From Epithemia pelagica (Eukaryota > Bacillariophyta > Bacillariophyceae > Surirellales > Surirellaceae), in assembly GCA_946965045.2 (NCBI GenBank), contig OX337236.1, forward strand, positions 1,736,001-1,800,000: DNA of 64,000 nt, written 5' to 3'. Shown here piece after piece: positions 1-10,320 of this stretch (positions are counted from its first letter, which is position 1; every line of letters begins with the position of its first letter). Position numbers and translations under genes: made by a program. Under the pieces are notes generated by a model that saw nothing but the letters and a program-made list of their open reading frames with translations, was not told the DNA's origin and did no database searches.

Positions 1-1
1 C

Positions 2-418
2 TCCTGGGAACACATGAAGGAATTTCAGAACATTGTTTCCTCGTATGGTACCTTTTGCACCATTCGGAGAACCATGGGAGCCGACATTGACAGTGCCTGT
101 GGACAGTTGATAACCGCTGGGCAAAGCTCCTCGTCACCTACCACGAGCTCGGAGCAAGTGGCAAATCCTGTTCATGATATTGAGGACGCGGCGTCACCCA
201 CCAAATCCCAATCTCGTTCCTCCAGTCGCCCCTTGTCCGCCAGATCCCTCCTCCACAAAGCCGTTGGAAACGATTCAGAAGCTGGGAATAGCAATGAGGG
301 AAAACATGAAGGGAATCTGGAGAACTGGATAGTTCCTTTGTCCCTCGCCACGTCAATTTCGGCTACGTGTTTCGCTCTTGCAACTGTAGTCTTCCTGAAG
401 CAATCGCCCCGTCGATAA
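2..418 (+). CDS. RlmN-like radical SAM methyltransferase, C-terminal part with a membrane tail (partial)
   Basis: The 5' end lies outside the window; the frame is open from base 2. The first ~35 residues match the C-terminal signature of the RlmN/Cfr family: a strand ending in a TIRRTMG-type motif followed by DIDSACGQL. In E. coli RlmN the Cys of the ACGQL motif is the methyl-carrying catalytic cysteine, and it is present here. RlmN enzymes methylate C2 of adenosine in 23S rRNA and some tRNAs, so a eukaryotic copy would be expected to serve an organelle. Unlike bacterial RlmN, the protein continues for ~100 residues through a Ser-rich linker into one hydrophobic segment (WIVPLSLATSISATCFALAT) and ends in KQSPRR, a tail-anchor layout. 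The family call is from memory of the motif; the radical SAM CxxxCxxC cluster would be upstream and is not visible. Confidence 0.7.
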   Translation, partial: SWEHMKEFQNIVSSYGTFCTIRRTMGADIDSACGQLITAGQSSSSPTTSSEQVANPVHDIEDAASPTKSQSRSSSRPLSARSLLHKAVGNDSEAGNSNEGKHEGNLENWIVPLSLATSISATCFALATVVFLKQSPRR

Positions 419-631
419 TACGATTGAGGATATATTTGGCCATCCACATTTGGTAACAAGACAACAGTTTCTTGGTGTTATATTATTATTAGTAAGGTTT
501 AGTAATGATGCGAATACATTGTTTCGTCGGGTCCATCCCCTGGACCGAGTAATCCATATGTTTATGATTTAGTCAGTGGTTTTTGTGCACTTTGTCTCGT
601 GGCCGGTCTTGAATGACTGTGACGGAGAGGT

Positions 632-1473
632 CTAGCTAAAGAATCTACAGTCCGTTGTCGAACTCGTCGAAAAGAGTTTTCGTCGTTTGGAATTGCGTAC
701 CGGACTGATCTGAGGATAGTTCGATTGCCCCTGGATGTTGGTGGAGGCATTGGAAAACTGGTGACAGTGCCCACGTGAAACATTCAAATGCGATTCGGCA
801 TTGCTTTGCATAAGAGGCCCTCCAGGTCTCCAAGGGGCTGTCACACTGTGGCGCAGACGAATGGGAGAATGGTCCAGACGTCGTTTGGTTTGAAAGGAGC
901 ATGGAGAAGGGCCCAAAGCAATGGCAGGAGTGATGGATGCTGTCGAACACGGGGTTTCCGTTGACCGTTTGTGGATTGGTGATGTTGCCACCGCTCTTCT
1001 ACTAGCGACAAGAGCAGACCGTTGTTTTTGAAGTTTCCAGACATGGCGACGTTGCAATAGTTTTCTGTGGATGACTGGAGGAAGCGAAAAAAAGAAGATT
1101 AGAAACTCAGGTTTTTAACGCAATGGAGACGCAGCACAAGAACCGACTTACCCGTATGACCATGTTCAGACTCGGAGAATCTGCGTGAAGCTCCATCATC
1201 AGACTCATCTCTTCCTTCTACAGATTGTTGGTGAATGTCCAAAATTTCGTCCCACATATCGAAATCGCTTCGGTATGTGGTGGTATTGACAGAGTCACGG
1301 GCCGCAGCGGGAGCGTAGTTCAGCACCCGATACGCATTGCGTGACTCACTAGGATGCGGCATGTGATCGTTGCAAGCACCATCGTCCTGTGACATGGACG
1401 GTGAAGGAAGTTGTGAAGGTTGTTGACGTTCGCTGGTGGAGGCAGGGCAGTACGTTTCTCGGGTGTCCATCAT
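632..1473 (-). CDS. Uncharacterised two-exon protein
   Basis: I do not recognise the family. Two open frames on the minus strand join cleanly: exon 1 is 1473-1152 and exon 2 is 1074-632, across a 77-bp intron with donor GTAAGT and a CCTCCAG acceptor. The spliced length is a multiple of three and gives about 254 residues. The first exon encodes a Ser/Pro/Asp-rich region with a short ordered-looking patch (SDFDMWDEILDIHQQ). The second is very basic (IHRKLLQRRHVWKLQKQRS) and later Ser/Pro-rich with KRRK near the end, which could act as a nuclear localisation signal. The start at the paired ATG (1473) is uncertain because the frame stays open upstream. No signal peptide or membrane segment is seen. 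Confidence 0.45.
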
Positions 1474-2183
1474 TGTGTTTTCCTTCCTTATCTTCCTCTT
1501 CAGTGGCAAACCGATCAATATGGAGTCCGGGATATGAACAATCCAATAAAAGTATTTGATGTATCTTGGAATGTTTTGACAACAAGAGTCAAACGGTGGA
1601 CCTATCTTGTTGATCGGTTGATTCTGTTTGAATCGCCATTTGCCGTTGTGTCGCTTATTTTGTGACAACGATTTGAGTTTTTCAAAAGTGTAGGTCGACA
1701 ATTCGCGAAGACAAGCGGCCGGTACATTCCTCGCTAGTCTCGTACAGTTTTACTCCATAGAGTCACACATGTTTGGAATCTTGAAATCGGATTTCACTTA
1801 ACGAGCACAGTGACTGAAACATCTTCGGGTGAAACAGTTGAACGCCATTCAAGCGTGCGTCCGCATGGACGGACGGTTGTCTCGCCATATTGAATTTTGG
1901 CGCACCGGTACACTCAAGACTATTGTACACTTGAAAAGGCCCATTGAGCGACGCCAGCGCAGGTCCCCCAAAGTCCCCCGACCTCTGCCTCCGATCTCCG
2001 ATTCCGTCGTGGAGGAGGGAACTCGACCGAAGTCCCGCCGCTCTCCTTCAAACTCGCGAATCGCGATAGCCTCGCTCGCAAAATGTCCGTCGCACAAAAT
2101 CTTCGTGAATGCCACCATGAAGATCTTACCGCCTCTCATCCATCCACGTCGAACAAAGATCCTCTTTTGTTGTGTTGGCAACG
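1474..2183. other. Divergent intergenic region
   Basis: About 710 bp between two divergently transcribed genes. Open frames exist on both strands across 1829-2335, but they overlap each other, have no recognisable domain and look like chance frames. The promoters of both genes presumably lie here; I see no clear TATA element or repeat. Confidence 0.5.
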
Positions 2184-4558
2184 ATGAGCAACGAAGCTAC
2201 CAAGGAATCCGCGTCAGACGAGGAGCGTCGAAAGCTTTTGAAGCCGTCCATCTCACACGAGCAAGCCAAGGAGGTATTGGAGAAGAGCTATGCCAAGGAT
2301 GGGGACGAGATCCAAGTGGTGGAGCACCTCGATAGCTACGACGATGTGAATTTCAAGGTTGAGGTGGGCGGGACGCCATACTTACTCAAGATCCATAATG
2401 GCGTTGAATCAAAGGATTTTCTCAAGGTCTACGAGGCAGCTGAGAAGGATTTTTACAAGAGAGGAGCTTTGAATAGTGTCATTCACTTGCAATCCACAAT
2501 TATGGGGCTCCTCTCGGCCAAAGGAATTAGCACAAGCGAGCCTCAAATTGCGCGTGACACAAAGGCACCCGTGAGTGTTCATTCTCTACCAGTAGTGTCT
2601 ACAGAACATAGTCCTCAGAAACTAGCAGTCCGCCTATTTTCATGGGTTCAAGGCAAGCCCATGTCGGCAATGACTGTTCTTCCTATTGAGTCACTGGTGG
2701 ATGCAGGACGCTTCCTCGGCCGACTGGACAAAGTACTGGATCAACTCGGAGACGAGTCCAGTGATGCAAGTGGAAAAGACGGTTCCAAAAATGACAAGGT
2801 CGTTATGGATAGCAGTGTTCTAGAACCTGCAGCACGTTATCACCAATGGGATGGGAAACACACTTCCGATCTGCGTTCATTTACTCATTGCATTGAGAAC
2901 GAAAAGAGAAGAAATCTAGTCCTCTCAATTATTGATGCATTCCAACGAGACATTGTGGACTCGGGTGACTGCTCACAGTTCCGCGTAGGAGTCAATCATG
3001 GAGACTACAATGACGCCAATATTCTTCAGAAGGACGACTATTCCATTTCCGGTGTGATTGATTTTGGTGATTCAGTCCAGAGGTAAGACGTACGACATGA
3101 AACAACATCTTCTGAATGCCCTCTCCTCCAACTAGAGTTTCCGGCTTTCCTATGACCAATGATGAGAGTCGCCCGATTGACAAAATTGTTGTCGGAGATT
3201 TTTACCGTTTGGTTGACCGTGTCGGACACTTCATATCGAGGAGACAAAGAAAATCAGGGAATTAAAGCACCCGAATGTCAACGCTATCATGAATCGCCTT
3301 GTGCTCCCTTGACGAATTTCATGACGAAGGCATTCAAACAAGCAAAACGAAAAATTCTGAACCCTTTTTTCTTTTCTTTTCATGTTGATAGTTGGAGAGT
3401 GTTGGATGTGACAGTGGCAATGGCATATGCTATGCTTTCGACGTATGCGAAAGCAAACGGTGGCATTTCTGCTGCGGCTGCAGTCCTGCGTGGTTTCCAT
3501 ACCGAGTATCCATTGACAAGTGTCGAGAAAAAGCATCTTGCCTTGCTCGTGGCGTGTAGATTGGCTTGTTCTGTTACATTGGGCGCCTATTCGTACCAGC
3601 AAAACCCTTCGAATACCTACCTTCTTTTCCATGCCGAACCCGCTTGGAAGGCTTTGGAAATGCTGGAGGAGGAAACGGTCAGGTAAGGAATGCATGCTTC
3701 CGTGCGGCGAATCTGTGTAACATCGCTCCTCTTCTATCGGAACCATGCCCTCATGCTTTGTTTTCAAGACATGCTTTTTCAAAGGTTTTGGACCGGGCTT
3801 GTAACTATGATGGAGAACCTGGAAAGCTGATTACCTTTTCTGATTTGGTCCAGCCAGATCCTATGGTCGTGGACCTACTAGCATCAGTTCGGACTCAACC
3901 TCCAGAGATAGAATCACGACCTGCCAAGAAGCTCAAGACCACCCACAGCGATGGACGTCCAACCGTGACATTTGTCACTGGAAATCAAAAGAAACTGGAG
4001 GAATTAACAAGAATACTAGCAACAGCAGAGGGAAAAGAGTTCCCTTTCCATCTGACAAATAAAAAGGTCGAATTGAGTGAACTCCAGGGCAAACCGGAAG
4101 AAATTGCCAAGGAAAAGTGTTCCTTAGCCGCCAAAGAAGTCGGTGGAGCAGTCATCACGGAAGACACATCCCTATGTTTCAATGCGCTTGGTGGCTTACC
4201 AGGTCCGTATATCAAGTGGTTCCTAGAGTCTTGTGGACATGAAGGGTTGAACAAGTTACTGAAGGGATACCAAGACAAGACAGCGTACGCTCAGACTGTG
4301 GTTGCCTTTTGTGCTGGTCCCGATAAGGACCCAATTGTCTTTGTAGGCCAAACTGCCGGTACTATTGTCATGCCACGGGGTCGTTTGGATTTTGGTTGGG
4401 ACCCCATTTTTGAACCACAGGAGGGTGTAGGTGGCAAAACCTATGGCGAAATGACCAAGGAGGAAAAAGATTCTATTTCGCATCGAAGCCGAGCTCTGGA
4501 AAAATTCCGAACGTATATGATAGAACATCGAGAAGCGCTCTGCAAGGAGATCGAGTGA
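2184..4558 (+). CDS. Fusion: hydroxylysine-kinase-like (APH) domain + ITP/XTP pyrophosphatase (ITPA/HAM1)
   Basis: Three exons (2184-3082, 3392-3682, 3769-4558) joined by GT-AG introns keep frame and give 659 residues. Residues ~1-400 resemble hydroxylysine kinase (HYKK/AGPHD1) of the aminoglycoside phosphotransferase fold: the catalytic-loop motif [12 protein letters not shown], the metal-binding GVIDFGDS, then [13 protein letters not shown] and [18 protein letters not shown]. Residues ~455-659 are a complete ITPase: [14 protein letters not shown] at the start, [23 protein letters not shown] in the core, FGWDPIFEP and [10 protein letters not shown] near the end. ITPases hydrolyse deaminated purine nucleotides (ITP, XTP) to keep them out of DNA and RNA. 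The APH half would phosphorylate hydroxylysine or a similar small amine. The start is ATG 2184; an earlier in-frame GTG is less likely. No targeting signal is evident, so a cytosolic location is inferred. The first intron is long (309 bp) and partly open, but the residues on either side of it are contiguous in the family motif. Confidence 0.85.
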
Positions 4559-4962
4559 GGCTTTCTCGTTTCCCAGAAGGAGTCGTACGGAAGGCATTCT
4601 CAATTCGCATATTGGTGGTTGATTGCACACGATTGCTGGTTGCAACTAAACTACACATATCATATACAACCCCTGCAACCAATGAGAAGATCCTAGCTGT
4701 GATGGTGGTATCGTAAGCAATTGCATCCACCGACATTGTTTCTGTTGTCCATCCTTCTAGTAGAAAACTCTTCACATCAAGGTTTAAACTAGCAAGCATT
4801 GCTATTGGCGGACCACATTAAGTATCAACTAGGAGTACGTTATAGGCAAAAGCAAATTTCTAGTAGAAGGAGAATGATCCTCCAACAAACTACATGGTTC
4901 ACAAACAAAGGAGATGGAATGATAATAATAATAATACTCATGAGAAATGGAACCCAAGGGAA
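4559..4962. other. Convergent intergenic region
   Basis: About 400 bp between the stop codons of two converging genes. It holds the two 3' UTRs and an ATA/AAT-rich run near 4920-4935. No gene is supported. Confidence 0.5.
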
Positions 4963-7203
4963 CTACACCAGTCGCGCCATGACGGCATCGGCCGACGGTC
5001 CACACTCTCGCGGGAATTTTTGACGTGCTGCTTCCAAGAGTGGTTCTGTTTGTGCTCGTGCCAAATCGGGCAAATTGGCATCGTCTCCATACGATGTCAT
5101 GGCATCCAGAGCCAGACAGGCATTCTTTTGAACTCCCACATTGTCGGGATGGGCTGCCAAGGCATTCACAATCGCCGTAAAGCCACTGACCGAAGCCACA
5201 ATCGTGGCGCGATCACAACCACCAGCACGAATAATTTCCGTAATGGCTCCACAGGCCTCTTCTTGTACACTGGGATCACTCACATGGGCTTGCATGGCAC
5301 CGACAACTGCTGCCACGGCCCCCGAAGCGACAAAGGAAATTTCTTGTTGTTCGTCGGTATGGGCCATGGACTTGAGAGCTTGGCAGGCCTTTTCTTGTAC
5401 AATAACTTCATTGGGGTGCGCTTTCATGGCATTCACGACAGCTGCCACGGCGGAAAGGGCTATTCTGAGCAAGTATTCGTTGTTGTTCTTGGCCCGTTCA
5501 TCGACAATCCGCGTCACGGCCACACAGGAAAGCATTTGCACCCCCGCATCTTCTTCATGGGCCCACATACTGGTGATCACTTCGGCAATATCGACATCTT
5601 CTCGTTGTACCATCATGACGGCATCATGGTGCTCATCGCGAATCACACTGTCGGCAACTTTTTCTTCGCCCACAAAGGCATCGTCGGACAGCACGCGTTT
5701 GAGCGTCTCGTGTTCATCCAAATTCACTTGTTCCAGAGCACCCGGGAAGGCATCGTAGAGCGACTTGATTCCTCCACCAATCCATTGTTTTCCAGCTTCC
5801 ACAGCCAAGGTAAATGGATATTTGCCATTCTTATCCGCCATACTGGCAGCTTCCGGGAACTTGTAGAGCAGTTCATCCACGACATACTTTGTGTAAAAGG
5901 AAGGAAAGGCGGTCTCACTGGCCCGATCCGATGGTTTGGATCGCGCCGCATAATGCAATGGCAAATTACCTTCGGCATCGGGTTTGGTCAAGTCTTCGGC
6001 ATTCGTTTCCACAATGTATCGCAAGAGATCGGGGGGTGTTTCGACTTGCACGGCGCGATGGACCAACCGCCACTCATGAACCGAGTTGGAGGAAGACTTT
6101 TTGGTATGTTGACCCAAGAGCGAATTGGTGGCCGCCGCACTGGGGGAGGCATCCGGTCGTAAGAGACACTCGATAATTTTCCACGTATTGGCCGCCGCTG
6201 TCTTGTAGCGAAAGCGGTGATCCACCACTTCTTGTCGAGAATTGTCGCCTTCAAAAAACTTCTCGGCCAAATCAAATTGTCGGGTAAAACGACGATACAA
6301 GAGCGCCAATGGTTTGTCGCCGTCGCCCTTGTTTCCGACACCCACCATTTCCCCACAGGCATCGCGCAAGATGGAAATAAACTCGTACGTCACAGAAAAG
6401 GGTTCAAAGTCATCCGGCAGAGCTTGAATGGCCCGATACAAGGGTGTGACACCTCCCGTCTTGTCTTTTTCATTGTACACGACATCGTTGCGGACCAAAT
6501 ATTCTAAACTCGTTTCCATATCCGAAGTCAACAAGAGTTGGAGGACGGCCGATCGAGGGCCCCAGGATTCGGCCTCATCGCGCGCCGTGGCCCGTGTGGT
6601 CGTGGCCGTCTTGATGTGAATTGGTGCCACGCAGTAATGCAAGGGAATGTTTCCCTTGGCATCGGGAATTTGGACAGCATCCGGATAGGCTTGGACCAGT
6701 CCTTCAATGACACTGAGGAGATCGGTGCCACTCATGGCCAGTTTGGCCGCATCTTCATCCAAGAGTTGAACGGCCAAATGGAGGGGTGTCCATTGACTTT
6801 GTGGATGCTGAAATCGAGCCGATTCCGGCATGGACCCACAGACGGCCAAAATGCGATTGGCCAAGTCATCAATCACTTCTTCACCCGCCCGAGCTTGCAA
6901 CAACAATTTGTACAAGGTTGCCTGTTTCTCCAGTTCCTGATGAGAAGAGCCTGCTGCAGCACTGTGTGCCCCCAATGTGTTGTTGCTGTGAATTGCCTTG
7001 TTCTGTTCCGAATCTGTTGCCGAGAGTCCCGATTTGCTGGCTTGTTGCAACACTGGTTGCTGCTGCGAACCGGCCGCTGTAGGAGACGTGGTGGCCTTTT
7101 GTGTCGCAACTGCTGCTGATTGTTGTTGTTTTGTTGGTGCCTTGCGAGTGGCCTCTTCGCGTGCCCCTTCCGCCAGAGCGGGAGCACTTTGTTTGCAACC
7201 CAT
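4963..7203 (-). CDS. N-myristoylated ankyrin- and armadillo-repeat protein
   Basis: Single exon, 746 residues from ATG 7203. That start gives MGCKQS, a textbook N-myristoylation sequence (Gly2) with Cys3 open to palmitoylation, so the protein is expected on a membrane surface; this is why the slightly earlier in-frame start is not used. A low-complexity Gln/Ala/Ser/Thr linker covers ~10-90. Ankyrin-like repeats follow across ~130-480 (TPLHLAVQLL, GNIPLHYCVAP, GVTPLYRAIQ, GNLPLHYAARS, GKYPFTLAVEAG). The C-terminal ~230 residues are armadillo repeats of ~42 residues with the recurring pattern MxxHPxxxxVQExACxALxxM. Repeats of this kind bind proteins, so a scaffold or signalling adaptor is likely. 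No catalytic domain is seen. Several long frames on the opposite strand are shadows of this gene. Confidence 0.85.
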   Translation of the reverse strand: MGCKQSAPALAEGAREEATRKAPTKQQQSAAVATQKATTSPTAAGSQQQPVLQQASKSGLSATDSEQNKAIHSNNTLGAHSAAAGSSHQELEKQATLYKLLLQARAGEEVIDDLANRILAVCGSMPESARFQHPQSQWTPLHLAVQLLDEDAAKLAMSGTDLLSVIEGLVQAYPDAVQIPDAKGNIPLHYCVAPIHIKTATTTRATARDEAESWGPRSAVLQLLLTSDMETSLEYLVRNDVVYNEKDKTGGVTPLYRAIQALPDDFEPFSVTYEFISILRDACGEMVGVGNKGDGDKPLALLYRRFTRQFDLAEKFFEGDNSRQEVVDHRFRYKTAAANTWKIIECLLRPDASPSAAATNSLLGQHTKKSSSNSVHEWRLVHRAVQVETPPDLLRYIVETNAEDLTKPDAEGNLPLHYAARSKPSDRASETAFPSFYTKYVVDELLYKFPEAASMADKNGKYPFTLAVEAGKQWIGGGIKSLYDAFPGALEQVNLDEHETLKRVLSDDAFVGEEKVADSVIRDEHHDAVMMVQREDVDIAEVITSMWAHEEDAGVQMLSCVAVTRIVDERAKNNNEYLLRIALSAVAAVVNAMKAHPNEVIVQEKACQALKSMAHTDEQQEISFVASGAVAAVVGAMQAHVSDPSVQEEACGAITEIIRAGGCDRATIVASVSGFTAIVNALAAHPDNVGVQKNACLALDAMTSYGDDANLPDLARAQTEPLLEAARQKFPRECGPSADAVMARLV

Positions 7204-7969
7204 ACTAATCACCCTACAACTACTAACAAGACGACGACAAACTCAAATTCCAAAGCTTGATCACCCACAGTCCGTGATTGTGGTTTGCTTCCGTTTGGGA
7301 TGCGACAATTCCTCTTGAGCCTTGGCGTCTAGTAAAACCCACAACACGTTGTTGCTTGTTCTGGTTCCTCCTCCCGAAGGTATGAAGGACTGGGAGAATT
7401 GGAGTCTCCGGAGTCTGCCTCAATGGACGGAGTGCAAATTGGTCAAGAGGTCTTCGAGAGACTTGTTTCTCTCTCTCTCTTCAATAGAAAAAGCAAAGAT
7501 GAACCACAAAAAGCAGAAGTCGTGCGCTCCATTCTTGTGGATTCGGTGTAGGACCCGAGCGTTGGGTAGAACGGTTATCAGCATTGCGCACCAATTGGAT
7601 CCTATGGGATGGCCCGCTCGATTCAGAGCCGATAGCAAACGGTTGACCGTTATCGGCGGATGAGACCTACTTTTTCAATGCCCGCCACATTTTGGAGGGA
7701 CCATTCGGAACCCGGAAGTGCTCAAGGACGCGAATGTGAGACGCACATGCACCCCATCGGAAAGATTTTGGTTCCTTCTTTTCCTTCTGTCCAATTCTTA
7801 CTCAGAGACACACACACATGACGACGACTGTCAGAATCCGGAACATTATTGTCCAGGATTCTTTGTGAGAATTGGCAACGAATCATCATCGTCATCATCC
7901 TCCTGTCATAAAATTGAAAGTTGGAGTGTGGGAGAGAGACAAGTAAGGAGATGAAATCACTCAAGGACG
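7204..7969. other. Divergent intergenic region
   Basis: About 766 bp between the ankyrin/armadillo gene and the PP2C gene, which are transcribed away from each other. It includes a CT run (7468-7480), a CA run (7809-7818) and a TCATCATCGTCATCATCC run (7886-7903). No gene is supported. Confidence 0.5.
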
Positions 7970-9816
7970 ATGGATGTTTTTGCTGACTGTGCCATTCCTC
8001 CTCCATCATCCTCACAATTGCCACCACGGAATCATCGTCACCCTGACACGCCATTGCCTCGATTGTCGCAGTGTCGTGCCGAGTCGATACGAGGACACCA
8101 GAACAAGAATCATCATCCTGGTCCACCATCACAACAACAACAACAACAACAACAACATTATCGATATTCCATTCAAGGATTCTCGGCCTGTACCATCACA
8201 GGGGACCAGACAGCCACAAGTGTGAGAATACTTGGTGCAACAGCATGCTACGACTGGAAACGAGAAGATCGTCACAAGGTTTCGTTTCCGCAAGGAAGAG
8301 AATATGAGGATACCAAAACGTTTGATCCAGCGGCAACGACGGGGAGTCGGACCAAGGATACTGAGCCTTTGGAGGATACTGCTGCTAGTACTACAAAGAA
8401 TCATGGGCATGGTTCTTCGTTCCTCTTGGCTTTTGCGGGTGTCTTTGATGGTCATGGAGGTCCTCGGGCGGCCGAGTATTGTGCCCATGGCTTGCTGTCT
8501 CACATTCAGGAGGAGCTGAACACGGAGCCACACTGTGACACTTGTCATGGCATGAAACAGAACAACAAGAGGAAACGAAGAACCTATTCCACGCTCATGG
8601 AAGCCATGCTGCCGAAACGAAGCACCGGGGACCGTGAAGATTGTCCGGTACACTCGGACGAACCAGAGGACTGCACGGCATCGACCCGGGAAGCAGCCTA
8701 TATTCGAGCGTTTCACAATGCCCAACAAGGTTTTGGGTTGCAGTCTCAACCACAACCACCACATACTCGTCCGGTCCTGAGTCGATCGTCGTCGTCGTCC
8801 TCCTCCTCCTCCAAGTCATGGTCCTCCCGTTCCTTCCTCCAACGGTCCTGGTTGCGCAGTCTTCTTCTGGGTTCCGTTCCAAGTAGTGAAACCCCGGTAA
8901 ATGGGCGACACTTTGTGGATGGTGGAACGACAGCCTGTACACTTTCACTGGTAGGTCGATACATACAAGGACGAGCATGAAAACAAAAAAGTCTGCTTCT
9001 ATAGCAACTGTGGGAACTGCATCATTTATTCACTCGACTCTCATGGCTTGAATTCTGCCTTTTTTCCTCTCTTGTGCGCGAATAGTTTTGTGAGACACCA
9101 CCATCCACCAGAAACTCCCCTACGAAGGTTGCCAATGTCTATGCCGTCGTGGCCAATTGCGGCGATTCTCGCTTGATTTGCGATGACGGACAAGGAGGGA
9201 GCGTGTTTCGTCAAGTAACGCGTGATCACCGTCCCTTGGATGTCTTGGAATCACGTCGGCTGCAAGACTTTATCCAGTTGCAGGGACCGGCGGACCCATG
9301 TCATGTCGCGGTACGACAACGACGCACCACGTCTGGAAGTAGTAGTACAACTACTACTGCCGCACGATCCAATAGTCATACGGCTCGCATTTATCCAGGA
9401 GGATTGGCCGTGTCTCGGTCCATTGGAGATCTCAACTATTGCAAGGCCGTCATTCCCACACCCGATGTAGTTCAATGGAAATTGAAGGACCATGATGCAC
9501 CGAGGACCAAGGACGTTGCCACCACACATCGGTTTTTGGTGGCAACCGATGGACTCTGGGATGTCCTTTCGAACGAAACGGTTGGTCGGTTGGCAGCTCG
9601 CTTGGACGACGGGCATGAGATTGCACCCAAAGTTGCAGCGACAAGAGTCATGGAGCATTGCTTGGAGCGAGGAGGGTCTCTGGACGATGTAACCATTCTG
9701 TACGTACGACGACACGGTGCAATGTTGTGGTTGCATCGACGCCTTTGTCTCTCTGACTTGGTTCTCTTTGTGATTTTCTCGTTTGCAGGATCATGGATAT
9801 TACATTTCCAAGTTAG
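7970..9816 (+). CDS. PP2C-type serine/threonine protein phosphatase
   Basis: Three exons: 7970-8950, 9086-9699 and a 28-bp last exon 9789-9816, giving 540 residues in one frame. PPM/PP2C motifs appear in order: FAGVFDGHGGPRAAEY (metal-binding Asp), GTTACTLSL, VANCGDSRLI, RDHRPLD, GGLAVSRSIGDLNYCKAVI, FLVATDGLWDVLSN and GSLDDVTILIMDI. The metal-coordinating aspartates are all present, so Mg/Mn-dependent phosphatase activity is expected. The last motif is completed only by splicing to the 28-bp exon, which supplies IMDITFPS and the stop. The N-terminus has a poly-Gln tract from a CAA repeat. A large Ser/Arg-rich insertion (~200-300) sits between the DGHGG and GTTA motifs and a smaller one before the SRSIGD motif; such loops often confer substrate or partner specificity. 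No membrane segment is seen. Confidence 0.9.
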
Positions 9817-10320
9817 GAGGTCCGACAAAGGACTCCTGGTATTACTCCAACAGTAATGATTACTCAAAGGACTTGTGACTCGTGCACAGAGGACACTTCT
9901 TTTGACCAGATTCACTAAGTGACTGTACCAGAAAACCCTTCAAGAGAATCAGAGTCATTGGTTTTTTTATTGTACTCCCCTGGCCTTTACGTCAAATTTA
10001 TATGGAAGGTGCGTTTTCGAGTTTTCTTCCTTATAAGCCAGAACAACGCAACACTCCAATGTTTATGGGGAAACATTCGTTTGCCAATGAATCTCCAAGA
10101 TGACAAAGCTAGGGTCTATCCGCTTAATCATTGATTTTGTTATGAGACTGTTGCTTCCATTCGGCCTGTGACGTATAGTGTTGAACTCGTGGGTCGTGGG
10201 GCCAGAGATGCTGTATTAGTGCCCCAAAAAGAAGCATAGATGTCATGTTAGAGCAACGACGAAGAAGCCACGCAACGAAGAATGTGGCCGCAGGCAATTG
10301 CAGTAGTGATGATCATGTCG
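9817..10320. other. Convergent intergenic region
   Basis: About 500 bp between the PP2C stop codon and the glycosyltransferase-like gene stop codon. A plus-strand frame at 9919-10134 has no recognisable content. Nothing else is seen. Confidence 0.5.

Noticed and set aside
3159-3391. Possible extra exon inside the first intron of the kinase-ITPase gene
   Set aside because: The VIDFGDS and [12 protein letters not shown] parts are contiguous in the family, and the candidate exon ends in a stop codon.
4894-6162. Long plus-strand open frame opposite the ankyrin/armadillo gene
   Set aside because: It is antisense to conserved repeats, has no domain of its own, and mirrors codon bias of the real gene.
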